This document shows, in pieces, positions 53,601-62,548 of a stretch of 64,000 nucleotides of DNA; the stretch's first letter is position 1; the number at the start of each line of letters is the position of its first letter. The notes beneath the pieces are model-generated. The model worked only from the letters and a program-made list of their open reading frames with translations. It was not told the DNA's origin and did no database searches. The stretch covers positions 121,498-185,497 of the forward strand of contig NZ_SSNI01000011.1 in the NCBI RefSeq assembly GCF_010015475.1, given 5' to 3'. Origin of the DNA: Pontibacter pamirensis. GTDB lineage: Bacteria > Bacteroidota > Bacteroidia > Cytophagales > Hymenobacteraceae. The position numbers and the translations under genes were made by a program.

Positions 53601-55756
53601 TCCAGCGCCGCCAGGTAAGGCCGGGGCTCTCCGCCTATCCGGCTAAACTTGCCCGCCGCATAGAGGGTGGAGCCGGAGAGTATCACTTTATACACTTCGC
53701 TGTTAGGCGAAGGCTCAAAGCTGGTGGGCTGACCGGTAGACAGGCTTAAAGCCGCAAGATAGCGTATACGTTCATCCCCAATAAAGTGGAAGGAGCCCCC
53801 GGTATATACTACTCCGGCGCCCAGTGCCAGGGTATAAATCTCTCCGTCAGGGGCAGGAGCCCAGTCGGTTGCCTGGCCCGTGGAGGCGCTCACCGCCCCC
53901 AGATACTTCCGTTCTTCTCCTCCGACCTGTGTGAATTCACCCCCAAGATAGAGCGTTGACCCAGACAGGGCCATGTCATGCACGACACTGTTTGGCTGCG
54001 GGTTCCAATTGGTGGGCTCGCCCGTGGAGGCATCCAGCGCCGCCAGGTTTTGCCGGGCCTGGTCCCTGATTTGCATGAAGCGGCCACCCACGTAGAGCGT
54101 GGAGCCTGAGAGGGCCAACTTGTACACTATGCTGTTAGGATCCAGGTCCGTTTCAGGACCTGGATTGGGGTCGGGGTTCAGAAAGGGACTGAGGTTAGGG
54201 TCAAAGCTTGTATCGAGGCTGCCGTCGGAGAGCACATGAGCCAGGTGATAACGGACTTGCCCATCTAACCTGTAGCTGAATGAGCCGCCAATGTACCACC
54301 CCCCGCTCCCGTCCGCAACGGCCGTATGCACTGTGCCTGTTACCTCCCGGAAATTAGACATTGTGTTTGTTACCTGCAGAAAGTCCCGATCCGGAACATC
54401 TGAGCTGGTGGTGAGTTTGGCAGCGGCTCCTGTAAAGTAGCCTACCTGGGTGAAATCTCCCCCTGCATAGAGCGTGCTGCCGTCGGTGGCGATGCTGCGC
54501 ACCGGGCTACTGAAGTCAAGGGTACGGGTGGCCTCCCCTGTGGAGGTGCTCAGCGGGGCGAAGTAGCGCTGCTCTATTCCCCCTATTTGAGTGAACTCGC
54601 CGCCCACATAAAGCGTCGTACCCGCCAGGTCTATATCCTGCACTATCCCGTTAGGCTGCGGGTTCCAGCTGGTGGCCTGGCCTGTGGAGGCGTCCAGCGC
54701 CGCCAGGTAAGGCCGGGGCTCCCCGCCAATCTGGGTAAACTCGCCCGCCGCATAGAGGGTGGAGCCGGAAAGCAGCAGCTTCTGCACAGGTCTGTCCGGT
54801 GCCGGGTTAAAACTGGCGTCAATGGTACCGTCAGAGAGCACATGAGCCAGGAACCTACGAAACTGCCCATCAACCTGGTAGCTGAATGAGCCGCCAATGT
54901 ACCAGCCCCCATTCCCATCCGCAACAGCTGTATACACTGTGCCTGATACCTGCGGGAAGTCCCGGTCCGGAACATCAGAGCTGGTAGTGAGTTTGGCGGC
55001 GGCTCCTATCAAATAACCTATCTGGGTGAAATCCCCCCCTGCATAGAGCGTGCTGCCGTCGGTGGCGATGCTGTGCACCGGGCCGCCGAAGTCAAGGGTT
55101 CGGGTGGGTTTCCCTGTAGAGGTGCTCAGCGGGGCGAAGAAGCGCTGCTCTATTCCCCCTATTTGAGTGAAGTTTCCGCCAATGTAGAGTGTGGAGCCGG
55201 AAAGCGCCATGTCATACAGTGTGCCGTCGGGTTGCGGGTTCCAATTGGTGGCCTGGCCTGTGGAGGCATCCAGCGCCGCCAGCGAAGATCGCGGCTCTCC
55301 GCCAATCTGGTCGAAAGTGCCCAGCGCGTAAAGCGTGGAACCAGAGAGTATCAGTTTCTGCACAGGCCTGTCCGGTGCCGGGTTAAAACTGGGGTCGATG
55401 GTTCCGTCAGAGAGTATGTGAGCCAGGTGATGACGGGTCTGTCCTTCTAATGAGTAGCTGAAATTTCCGCCGATGTACCAGCCCCCGCTCCCGTCCGAAA
55501 CAGCCGTATACACTGTGCCATTTACCTGCGGGAAATCCCGATCCGGAACATCAGAACTGGTGGTGAGTTTGGCGGCGGCTCCTGTTTTCAAGCCGACTTC
55601 AGAAAATTCGCCGCCTATGTAAACTGTGTCTCCAGACTGCACAATAGTGTTTACGGTGCCATCTGTTTCAATAATCTTTGGCTGAAGGGTTTGTCCGTAG
55701 CTATAAGTGATGCTCACCATCAGAAACAGCCACAAGAAAGGTATATTTTTTTTCAT
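50654..55756 (-). CDS. Giant secreted repeat (propeller-like) protein with Ig-like domains and T9SS type-A tail
   Basis: A 1700-residue protein with a signal peptide (FLWLFLMVSITYSYGQ). Residues about 20-1395 hold some 28 repeats of about 49 residues with the core LSGSTLYVGGEFTQIGG, often followed by PYLAALDASTGQAT-W-PQPNG, a beta-propeller type pattern. Two bacterial Ig-like domains follow (about 1398-1479 and 1480-1561, each with SSGLPV and SGNENYS). A Trp/Tyr-rich helix-like segment lies at 1569-1588. The end (LQVYPNPFSSN onward, about 1617-1700) is a type-A sorting domain. The type IX system should carry it to the surface, where it may bind glycan or other cells. DNA repeats of 432 and 576 bp occur inside. 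Confidence 0.9.
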   Translation of the reverse strand: MKKNIPFLWLFLMVSITYSYGQTLQPKIIETDGTVNTIVQSGDTVYIGGEFSEVGLKTGAAAKLTTSSDVPDRDFPQVNGTVYTAVSDGSGGWYIGGNFSYSLEGQTRHHLAHILSDGTIDPSFNPAPDRPVQKLILSGSTLYALGTFDQIGGEPRSSLAALDASTGQATNWNPQPDGTLYDMALSGSTLYIGGNFTQIGGIEQRFFAPLSTSTGKPTRTLDFGGPVHSIATDGSTLYAGGDFTQIGYLIGAAAKLTTSSDVPDRDFPQVSGTVYTAVADGNGGWYIGGSFSYQVDGQFRRFLAHVLSDGTIDASFNPAPDRPVQKLLLSGSTLYAAGEFTQIGGEPRPYLAALDASTGQATSWNPQPNGIVQDIDLAGTTLYVGGEFTQIGGIEQRYFAPLSTSTGEATRTLDFSSPVRSIATDGSTLYAGGDFTQVGYFTGAAAKLTTSSDVPDRDFLQVTNTMSNFREVTGTVHTAVADGSGGWYIGGSFSYRLDGQVRYHLAHVLSDGSLDTSFDPNLSPFLNPDPNPGPETDLDPNSIVYKLALSGSTLYVGGRFMQIRDQARQNLAALDASTGEPTNWNPQPNSVVHDMALSGSTLYLGGEFTQVGGEERKYLGAVSASTGQATDWAPAPDGEIYTLALGAGVVYTGGSFHFIGDERIRYLAALSLSTGQPTSFEPSPNSEVYKVILSGSTLYAAGKFSRIGGEPRPYLAALDVSTGQATGWNPQPNGIVQDIDLSGSTLYLGGEFTQIGGAGRLHLGAVSTSTGQATDWAPAPDRPVQVVAVNGDDEVLVGGNFDFLKDRQRQRLVALDLSSGEVTGFNPQPDEAVQELLLSGSTLYAAGRFTRIGGEERMHLAALDASTGQATAWSPQPNGTVNSMALSGSTLYVGGEFTEVGGEEQPYLAALDVSTGQTNDWVPAPDGPVHAVVVSGEEVLVGGNFDFLKDRQRQRLVALDLSSGEVTEFNPQPNEWVQELLLSGSTLYAAGRFTRIGGEERMHLAALDASTGQATWDPQANGTVHSMTMAGSTLYVGGEFTQIGGEEQPYLAALDASTGQVTGWAPKPNGPVHAVVVDSDEVLVGGRFDFLQVREHRNLAAFKASTGEVLPWNPQISGRVEVLVVSGSILYVGGGFIQLNGERRGAVGAVNRFTGENTSWAPRLINNSVVYALAVDASTVYIGGWVSHPWREKYLAALERNSGAVTWRLTPNNAVHALAVSETTVYAGGAFTEIDGQERSHIAALDKSNGELTSWDPSADSTVHSLAIDESLIYAGGSFSQIGGQPRSHIASLHMANGQATDWNPELNNTVLTLTREQGYVFAGGQFTRAGEREANYFAMLDAATGEPLGTNPQFNDVVHALHYNPASNTLYAGGQFTMVGEMPRSSFASFDVTLANEVKDQTITFNAIGNKTLADDPITLEATASSGLPVTFSVLSGPATLSEDQLTFTSTGTVTVRASQSGNENYSPAPDVDQSFEVAKASQTISFAHIPDKTLADSPLELDATASSGLPVSFEVVSGPATVSGSTVTLTGTGTVTVRAFQSGNENYSAAEEEQSFEVTGGPFVGDWLWDYLRDYLWKYLWKKRGWSDLAAESTGMTTYVLNSEEAFGEAFADPLQVYPNPFSSNLTVEFTLDQAEEKVVVEVFTLHGKLLETLHNGKAEAGVNYAYTFNGERYSTGVYLCRMTFKGKSITKRVVLSK

Positions 55757-56619
55757 CGTTATAGAACTATAATGTTTGAAGTGAAGGAAAAGGCATCAGC
55801 ATACACAGCAGCGGAAAGAGTTACTGCTTGGCAAACCGATATTGTTGCCATTCATCTATTGTTACAACACCATGTGGTAGGTTATGATGAGTCAAAGATT
55901 AAGCTCTCCTGCTTTATCAATTTGAGAATTTGATTTCTGCTTCTAAACCACATGCGCATTTTAACTAACTTATAACTGGTAGGTGCTGTGTTAGCAGAAC
56001 GCTAAGGTAGAGGTGCACCTGTGACCGGGGTTTCCATTGTAGAGAGCAGGGCATTAGCACCCTGCCTCTCTGGCTAATAAGCAGGAGCGTTAAATTTGAA
56101 GATGCTCTACTGCTGTGGAAAACTATTAAGCTTTAAATCAGCTTAAAGCTCCTGTGTGTAGGGTGAGTGGTGCAGGCAAAAGCCTGGGAAATAAGGTTTT
56201 GCTTCATTCAGAAGAGGAGTTAAAGGCTGCTTATGAAACAAAAGACCTGTTTTACTCCTCCAATGCCAGCGTTAGTAAGAGTACTATACATATAGATACA
56301 TACCATGTAAACTTTTTGTTGGTTAATTTGTACATATTTTATAAAATAAATTCATAATTATCTGAGAATATCTAACTGCTGTACAAGGAGTTGACGTGAA
56401 AGGTAATATAGCAGGTTAAGCAGCTGCAGTTTTACGGGTTTGGCTTGTAAATATTTGGCGTACAGGATATATTTCCAAATTCCACCTATCATAAATAATG
56501 GTTTTTTGGTGAATAAATAACCATGCTTTTATGATAAGCAAGTGCAGTTTTAAATGCTTCGCCTTGTCTCCCCAACCTTAGCAGGCGTTCCTCTGTTATA
56601 ATAACAGGACAAAAAGAGA
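55757..56619. other. 863-bp intergenic region before MBL gene
   Basis: No convincing gene. Two short open frames (55691-55933 and 56154-56357) lack any family features. A hairpin at 56041-56071 (GCAGGG/CCCTGC extended by AGAGA/TCTCT with one bulged C) is present without a T-tract. The region must carry the divergent promoters of the propeller gene and the MBL gene. Confidence 0.5.
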
Positions 56620-57639
56620 ATGACCTTGCAGCACAACAACCGCATACGCCACATCAGAAACGAGCGCCTTGAAACGATTAAGAAGGACTACCGGGGCAAC
56701 AAAACAATCAAGGGCCGCTTTGCCAATGGGGAGGAGGTTTATTATCCTGCATCCATTGATGTACTGCGCTGGCAGCTGAGTAAAAATCCGCAGCGCCTCG
56801 AGAAAAAGCGCGACAACTTTGTACCGCCAGTTCATAAGGGGTTTGAATTCGTTGAATCTGAAAAAGACATGGTGGTGTGGCTGGGACACGCTACCTTTTT
56901 TATTAGGTTGGGAGGCGTTTCTTTCTTAACAGATCCTGTTTTATACGATGTGCCACTGCTGCCGCGTAGAGCAGGGCTACCTTGCCCGCCGGAGCACCTG
57001 CGCAACATTGATTTCCTGCTCCTCTCACACGGGCACCGCGACCACCTCGACAAAAAATCTATTAAAACCGTTTTCGAGCACAACCCACAGCTAAAGGCGC
57101 TGGCACCGCTACGGGCCGGAGACATCCTACGTGGTATAAACCCGCACCTGCCCTACCAGGAAGCAGGCTGGTACCAAAAGTATGACTTGGTGCCCGGGGA
57201 GATAGAGGTATACTTTATGCCTGCCTCCCATTGGTACCGGCGCGGCTTGCTGGACATGAACAAGATGCTGTGGGGCAGCTTTGTTATCAAAACACCTACT
57301 CTTTGTTTATATTTTGCCGGAGATTCAGCCATGGGGCAACATTTTGAGGAGATAGAGGATCTGCTTGGGCCCATGGACGTATGCCTGATGCCGGTGGGCG
57401 CTTACAAGCCGGCCTTTCTGATGGCTAAAAGCCACATGAACCCCCATGAGGCTGTAAAGGCTTACAACCTCTTGCGCGGCGGCACCTTCATTCCGATGCA
57501 CTACGGCACCTTCGACCTTTCAGATGAGCCACCAGGAGAACCCGTGCGCCTGCTGCAGCAGATTGCTGCCGGGGGGATGCTGCAGGGGCTGAAAATACCT
57601 GCCATAGGAGAACCAGTACTGCTACAGGAACTGCCTTAA
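56620..57639 (+). CDS. MBL-fold metal-dependent hydrolase (UlaG/NAPE-PLD-like)
   Basis: A 339-residue metallo-beta-lactamase fold enzyme. VVWLGHATFFIRLGGVSFLTDPVLYD (about residue 86) and the zinc motif SHGHRDHLD (H137, H139, D141, H142) match UlaG/NAPE-PLD-like hydrolases, followed by YFAGDSAMG and MHYGTFD near the end. Relatives cleave phosphodiesters or lactones. No signal peptide is evident. The substrate is unknown. It stands alone. Confidence 0.92.
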   Translation: MTLQHNNRIRHIRNERLETIKKDYRGNKTIKGRFANGEEVYYPASIDVLRWQLSKNPQRLEKKRDNFVPPVHKGFEFVESEKDMVVWLGHATFFIRLGGVSFLTDPVLYDVPLLPRRAGLPCPPEHLRNIDFLLLSHGHRDHLDKKSIKTVFEHNPQLKALAPLRAGDILRGINPHLPYQEAGWYQKYDLVPGEIEVYFMPASHWYRRGLLDMNKMLWGSFVIKTPTLCLYFAGDSAMGQHFEEIEDLLGPMDVCLMPVGAYKPAFLMAKSHMNPHEAVKAYNLLRGGTFIPMHYGTFDLSDEPPGEPVRLLQQIAAGGMLQGLKIPAIGEPVLLQELP

Positions 57640-57922
57640 AGGTTCGGGCCTTTAGGCTTTTCAGCTTCTGGGCCTACATAAAACAGGTGGTGCGCAACCA
57701 GTTTTTACCGGGTAATTTCATGCTGGCTCCGCTTCTCACTTTCCTTATCCGCTTTAACTTTGTTTTGTGAATTTAGTGTCGAACTTGACTTCAAAGTACT
57801 TAGATTAGATACTTTCCTAACTTTACTTGTCCAATGGCTATTTCATTCAAGCTTCTAAACTGGAATTGGCACAGTAATAGCTTTGGAAGGATTAAAATTT
57901 GACACCACACATAAACTATAAC

Positions 57923-59530
57923 ATGAAGAAAATAGTAGCAGCCTTTGCATTTGTCCTTTCTACAGGAGTTGCTTTTGGACAGAGTGTACAAACGGTACCG
58001 CAAAACTGGCACCTGCTGGACCAAGAGACCGATGGAGTTTACGGCATCAGCATTGAAAAGGCATACCAGGAACTACTACACAATAAACAGCCAGAACCTG
58101 TCTTAGTCGCTGTTATTGACAGTGGCATTGATACACTGCACGAAGACTTGCGATCTGTTTTGTGGCGGAACCGCCTTGAAGCCGCTGGCGGATCTTTAGA
58201 CCCGGATAAAAACGGCTATGCCGGAGACATCTACGGCTGGAATTTCTTAGGTGCAGACAACCCTGACAAAAATGTAACAAAAGACTCCTACGAGAGTGAG
58301 CGGATTTACTTTAAGTACAAAGACAAGTTTGCAGGTGTAACTTCCGAAAAACAAGTTAAAAGAAAGGACCGAAACCTGTACCAGGTTTGGCTGAAAAGTA
58401 AGGCACACGCAACAGAGGTATCAGAAGCCGGCAAGGAGGTAGAGATGATGTACAGCCTACTTGAGATTTTGCCACGTGTAGATGCCTTCTTTACAAGTAT
58501 TCTTCAAAAAGACACCTATACAGTACAGGATCTGGACTCGCTCAAAGCTGAAGATGCAAGAGTAGAGCAGGGAAAGATGATCTATGGGTTGGTCTTTGAA
58601 AGAGTGAAGCCGGGTGCAACCAACAAAGAGCTTCCTGTGCTGTTCCAGCAGTATGCAGACAGCCTGAAAACAAACCTGCAGGCTCCCCAGGCACCTCCAG
58701 CAGACTATCGTGGCATGGTGGTAGAAGACGACTACAGCAACTTTAAGGATCGCTACTATGGCAACAATAACATCATGGCCGGTGACCCATCGCACGGCAC
58801 CCATGTGGCTGGCATTATAGGTGCTGCCAGAGGCAATGGTTTAGGTGTAGACGGTGTGGCCAGTGCAGTAAAGATCATGATGATCAGAGCGGTGCCTGAT
58901 GGCGATGAGCATGATAAGGATATAGCTCTGGCTATTCGCTATGCGGTAGACAATGGTGCCAAGATTATTAATATGAGTTTCGGAAAGTCATTTTCCCCTG
59001 AACGGGAGTGGGTGGAAGATGCTATCAAGTATGCAGAGAAGAATGACGTACTCATCGTTCGGGCTGCAGGAAACGAGAGCAAAAACATAGATGTAGAACC
59101 TTATTTCCCAAACCCGCTATCCATCAAAGGAAACAAGAAAGCTCCAAATGTAATTACGGTTGGAGCCAATGGCCCTACGCAGCTTACTTTGATTGCACCT
59201 TTTTCTAACTATGGCAAAGACATAGTCGATGTGTTTGCACCAGGAGACAATATCTACTCTACTGTTCCGGGTGGCAACCAATATGCTCCTTTCAGCGGCA
59301 CAAGTATGGCATCACCAGTTGTTGCTGGCCTGGCGGCAGTTATTAAATCGTATTACCCCCATTTATCAGCCACACAGATAAAGGATGTTATCGAAAGTTC
59401 TGTAACAAAGATAACTGAACCTGTAATCAACCCTGGCACTGGCGAAAGAGTAGCCATGTCGGAACTTAGCCGCACAGGAGGCATTGTGAATGCCTACGAA
59501 GCGATAAAGCTGGCAGGTACGCTGCAATAA
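57923..59530 (+). CDS. S8 family serine peptidase (subtilase)
   Basis: About 535 residues from the ATG at 57923, giving a signal peptide (VVAAFAFVLSTGVAFG-type). The catalytic triad is D66 in VAVIDSGIDTLH, H291 in HGTHVAGIIGA and S461 in FSGTSMASPVVAGL. The 225-residue spacing between Asp and His is long, caused by an insert rich in Lys/Glu, as in some Bacteroidota subtilases. The mature enzyme lacks an obvious sorting domain and so may stay in the periplasm. Function is protein degradation outside the cytoplasm. Confidence 0.93.
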   Translation: MKKIVAAFAFVLSTGVAFGQSVQTVPQNWHLLDQETDGVYGISIEKAYQELLHNKQPEPVLVAVIDSGIDTLHEDLRSVLWRNRLEAAGGSLDPDKNGYAGDIYGWNFLGADNPDKNVTKDSYESERIYFKYKDKFAGVTSEKQVKRKDRNLYQVWLKSKAHATEVSEAGKEVEMMYSLLEILPRVDAFFTSILQKDTYTVQDLDSLKAEDARVEQGKMIYGLVFERVKPGATNKELPVLFQQYADSLKTNLQAPQAPPADYRGMVVEDDYSNFKDRYYGNNNIMAGDPSHGTHVAGIIGAARGNGLGVDGVASAVKIMMIRAVPDGDEHDKDIALAIRYAVDNGAKIINMSFGKSFSPEREWVEDAIKYAEKNDVLIVRAAGNESKNIDVEPYFPNPLSIKGNKKAPNVITVGANGPTQLTLIAPFSNYGKDIVDVFAPGDNIYSTVPGGNQYAPFSGTSMASPVVAGLAAVIKSYYPHLSATQIKDVIESSVTKITEPVINPGTGERVAMSELSRTGGIVNAYEAIKLAGTLQ

Positions 59531-59621
59531 TCGAAGTCTTGCAAGCTTCACTGAAACGCGATACCGTCAGCAGACCGGGTTGTTGCATAAAAAAGTTGTT
59601 GCAAGGCCTGATATAAAATCT

Positions 59622-59667
59622 AAAAGAGAAAGGCAGGTGAATTGAATCACCTGCCTTTCTCTTTTTT
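59622..59667. terminator. Bidirectional terminator between S8 peptidase and fasciclin genes
   Basis: A perfect 19-bp stem (AAAAGAGAAAGGCAGGTGA with 59647-59665), 6-nt loop. The outer arm AAAAGAGAAAGGC also occurs in the hemE/trkH terminator. Confidence 0.88.
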
Positions 59668-59687
59668 GATATAACACTTTAATGCTG

Positions 59688-60344
59688 TTATTCAGGCGTC
59701 AGCACTTTACCTACAACGTGAATCACACCATTTTCGCTTAGGATATTGGCCTCTTCCACCTCGGCGCCATTTATAGCTACTGTGTTATTACGCTTTGTTA
59801 CCTGCAACTGAGCGCCTCCCACCGTATTTAACATGGCTCCATCCTGCAGGTCGCTGGCAGTTAAGGCGCCGGCTACTACATGGTTGTTTACAACCTCTCT
59901 CAGGCGTGCCATGTTTTCAGGCTTCATCAGGTTTTCCAACTCATTTTCAGGAAGCGCCTCAAAAGCTTCATTAGAAGGTGCGAAAACGGTATAAGGGCCT
60001 GCACCGGCAAGCTGCTCCACAACACCGGCATGCCGTATAATGGAAGCAAATGTGGTGAGATAAATGCCTGAGGTAATATTTTCAGTAATCAACTGCGTCG
60101 GCATCATTTCATGTCCACCAATATTTGGGTCTGTTTCGCTCAGGCTTACCCCATCACCATCTGGCGAAACCGCATCCCGGGACGTGCTAGGCTCTACACC
60201 TCTGGAATATGCCTCTCTACGGGCATCGGCCTCAGTACTTTCTTCCTGTAGTTCATTCTGTTCGTGGTCATCCGGGCCACAGCTTAAAAGGGTGCAACTT
60301 AAGAGTAAGGAAAAACTGTATGTCAATATTCTGTTTCTTTTCAT
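59688..60344 (-). CDS. Fasciclin (FAS1) domain lipoprotein
   Basis: About 218 residues from the ATG at 60344. The lipobox LLSCGPDD marks a lipoprotein, followed by an acidic linker. The FAS1 domain has FASIIRHAGVVEQLAGAGPYTVFAPSNEAF, then NNHVVAGALTASDLQDG and VEEANILSENGVIHVVGKVLTP. FAS1 domains mediate adhesion or bind carbohydrates at the cell surface. An upstream in-frame start is unlikely. It is convergent with the S8 peptidase gene. Confidence 0.93.
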   Translation of the reverse strand: MKRNRILTYSFSLLLSCTLLSCGPDDHEQNELQEESTEADARREAYSRGVEPSTSRDAVSPDGDGVSLSETDPNIGGHEMMPTQLITENITSGIYLTTFASIIRHAGVVEQLAGAGPYTVFAPSNEAFEALPENELENLMKPENMARLREVVNNHVVAGALTASDLQDGAMLNTVGGAQLQVTKRNNTVAINGAEVEEANILSENGVIHVVGKVLTPE

Positions 60345-60499
60345 AGCGTTTATGTGCTGATTATGCTTTAAAATAATTCTGGTATGCCGGCTTTGTGCCA
60401 GCAAAGCCGAACGTTGTAAAACGACAGCCTTTAGCCTTATTAAACTATAAAATGAGTACTTTTGTTATCAACATTGTTTTACAGATAAAATACTAAACC

Positions 60500-60958
60500 A
60501 TGAAAACTGCAGAAATACATACTGGTAAAGGTGTGATGAAAGTTGAGTTCTTTGAGAAAGATGCTCCTAAAACAGTACAAAACTTTGTAGATCTGGCCAA
60601 GAAAGGCTTTTATGATGGGCTTACATTCCACCGTGTTATTCCTGATTTCGTGATACAGGGCGGCTGTCCCAATTCACGCGAAGGCGCGAAAGGTGTACCT
60701 GGCACAGGCGGCCCTGGCTATAAAATTGACTGCGAACTGACAGGTGAAAACCAGTATCACGACCGCGGTATGCTGAGCATGGCACATGCCGGCCGCAACA
60801 CAGGTGGCTCACAGTTCTTTATTGTGCACAGCCGTAAAAACACTGCCCACTTAGACCGCAACCATACCGTGTTTGGTAAAGTAGTGGAGGGCGATGAGGT
60901 AATTGACCAAATCAAGGCCAATGACAGAATCGAGAAGATAGTTGTGAACGAGGAATAG
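60500..60958 (+). CDS. Peptidylprolyl isomerase, cyclophilin type
   Basis: A 152-residue single-domain cyclophilin without a signal peptide. [21 protein letters not shown] carries the catalytic Arg and Phe, and [19 protein letters not shown] and [11 protein letters not shown] complete the active site. It catalyses cis-trans isomerisation of Xaa-Pro bonds in the cytoplasm. TACTTTTG at 60457-60464 fits a -7 element. A 22-bp terminator follows. Confidence 0.96.
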   Translation: MKTAEIHTGKGVMKVEFFEKDAPKTVQNFVDLAKKGFYDGLTFHRVIPDFVIQGGCPNSREGAKGVPGTGGPGYKIDCELTGENQYHDRGMLSMAHAGRNTGGSQFFIVHSRKNTAHLDRNHTVFGKVVEGDEVIDQIKANDRIEKIVVNEE

Positions 60959-60976
60959 TCCTCTTCCTGGCTATCA

Positions 60977-61021
60977 ACAAAACAAAAGAAGCCGCTCCGG
61001 GAGCGGCTTCTTTTGTTTTGT
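60977..61021 (+). terminator. Terminator after cyclophilin gene
   Basis: Near-perfect palindrome: 60977-60998 pairs with 61000-61021 (core GAAGCCGCTCC/GGAGCGGCTTC) and ends in TTTTGTTTTGT. It lies 19 bp after the stop codon. Confidence 0.88.
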
Positions 61022-61243
61022 CCAAATATAATCAATGCACTTATAATAGTTGTAACAGTATCTTTCCCGCTTTAAACCCGCTACCTGAGTAATTTTACGT
61101 AGCTTTACCTAAGAGCTGTTCTGTGCCCAAAGGGATGATTCTGCATTACCTGTGCCGTCTTATCAGTAATAAGCTCCTTTAAAACATAATCATACTTTAT
61201 AAGAAGAGCGTGCTGCCCTGCGCAGTTCCGAACAGAATTACGT

Positions 61244-62548
61244 ATGAAAAAACTTGCTTTACACTGGCAAATCCTGATTGGCATGGCCCTGGGTGTTATT
61301 TGGGGAATGCTTGCCAGCTCGCTTGGCCTTGTAGACTTCACCACCGATTGGATTCAGCCCTTCGGAACCATCTTTATTAACCTTCTCAAATTAATTGCCG
61401 TGCCACTCGTACTGGTGTCGCTGATTACAGGTGTCTCCAGCCTCAGCGATGTGAGCAGGCTCTCCCGTATCGGCTCCAAAACAATCGGTATTTACCTGAT
61501 GACTACCGTGGTGGCAGTGGTACTGGGCCTGGTGCTGGTGAATATTACAGAGCCTGGCAAAGCCTTTTCAGCTGAAAAGCGGGAAGAGTTTAACCAAGAG
61601 TTTGCTGCCACCACTACGCAGAAGTCCTCTGATGCCGCCGCCGTGGAGCAGCAGGGGCCACTGCAGCCGCTTGTAGACATTGTGCCGGACAATATTTTCG
61701 GTGCCCTCACTAACAACGGCGCCATGTTGCAGGTTATCTTCTTTGCGCTCTTGTTCGGCATCGCCCTTATTATGATTCCACCGGATAAAGCCGCACCAGT
61801 CAATGATTTTTTTGAGGGTGTTAATCTTGTTATCCTGAAGATCGTGGACCTCATCATGAAAACAGCCCCTTATGGCGTGTTTGCTCTTTTGGCCGGTTTG
61901 GTGGTAGAGTTCGCTGGTGATGATCCAGGGTCTGCAGTAGAACTGCTACTGGTGCTCGGTTACTACTGCCTGGTAGTGATTGTGGGTCTGGCCATTATGA
62001 TATTTGCAGTTTATCCGCTATTGGCCGTGTTTGTTGGTAAAACAAAGTATAAAGACTTTTTCAAAGGTATATTCCCGGCGCAGATGCTGGCTTTCTCCAC
62101 CTCCTCGAGCGCGGCCACGCTGCCTGTTACCATGGAGTGTGCTGAAAAGAACTTAGGTATAAATAGGGAGATAACGAGTTTCGTGCTGCCCCTGGGAGCC
62201 ACTATCAACATGGATGGCACCAGCCTTTACCAGTCTGTAGCAGCTGTGTTTATTGCGCAGGCTTATGGTATTGAACTGGATATTATGGCGCAGCTCGGAA
62301 TTGTGATGACCGCGACGCTGGCCTCTATTGGCGCTGCTGCGGTGCCAGGTGCCGGTACTGTAATGCTCGTGATTGTGCTGCAGCAGGCGGGTATACCCGT
62401 TGAAGGCATTGCCCTTATACTTGCCCCCGACCGTATTCTGGACATGTGCCGCACCACAGTAAATGTGACTGGCGATGCCACAGTATCGATGATGGTAGCC
62501 CGCACAGAAAACCAGTTGCACCCGCCTACAGAGACAGCAAAAGTATAG
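61244..62548 (+). CDS. Dicarboxylate/amino acid:cation symporter (DAACS family), second copy
   Basis: A 434-residue GltP/DctA-type transporter. The serine-rich motif is FSTSSSAATLP, followed by VLPLGATINMDGTSLYQSVAAVFIAQ and the C-terminal DMCRTTVNVTGDATVSMMVARTE with the substrate Arg and Asp/Asn. It imports glutamate, aspartate or a similar anion with sodium or protons. It is a different paralogue from that at 27.5 kb, with typical N-terminal helices. Its end overlaps the convergent ZIP-like gene by 23 bp. Confidence 0.94.
   Translation: MKKLALHWQILIGMALGVIWGMLASSLGLVDFTTDWIQPFGTIFINLLKLIAVPLVLVSLITGVSSLSDVSRLSRIGSKTIGIYLMTTVVAVVLGLVLVNITEPGKAFSAEKREEFNQEFAATTTQKSSDAAAVEQQGPLQPLVDIVPDNIFGALTNNGAMLQVIFFALLFGIALIMIPPDKAAPVNDFFEGVNLVILKIVDLIMKTAPYGVFALLAGLVVEFAGDDPGSAVELLLVLGYYCLVVIVGLAIMIFAVYPLLAVFVGKTKYKDFFKGIFPAQMLAFSTSSSAATLPVTMECAEKNLGINREITSFVLPLGATINMDGTSLYQSVAAVFIAQAYGIELDIMAQLGIVMTATLASIGAAAVPGAGTVMLVIVLQQAGIPVEGIALILAPDRILDMCRTTVNVTGDATVSMMVARTENQLHPPTETAKV

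Noticed and set aside
50654..55756. Possible CRISPR or tandem satellite because of regular DNA repeats
   Set aside because: The repeats are in frame, code for protein repeats of about 49 residues and have no unique spacers between short identical repeats. They are part of one coding gene.
55691..55933. Open frame of 80 codons on the plus strand
   Set aside because: It overlaps the start and signal peptide of the propeller gene on the other strand and shows no protein-like features.
56154..56357. Short frame of 67 codons starting with GTG
   Set aside because: No recognisable motif, lies in an AT-rich gene-free interval, and lacks a supported start. Not reported as a gene.
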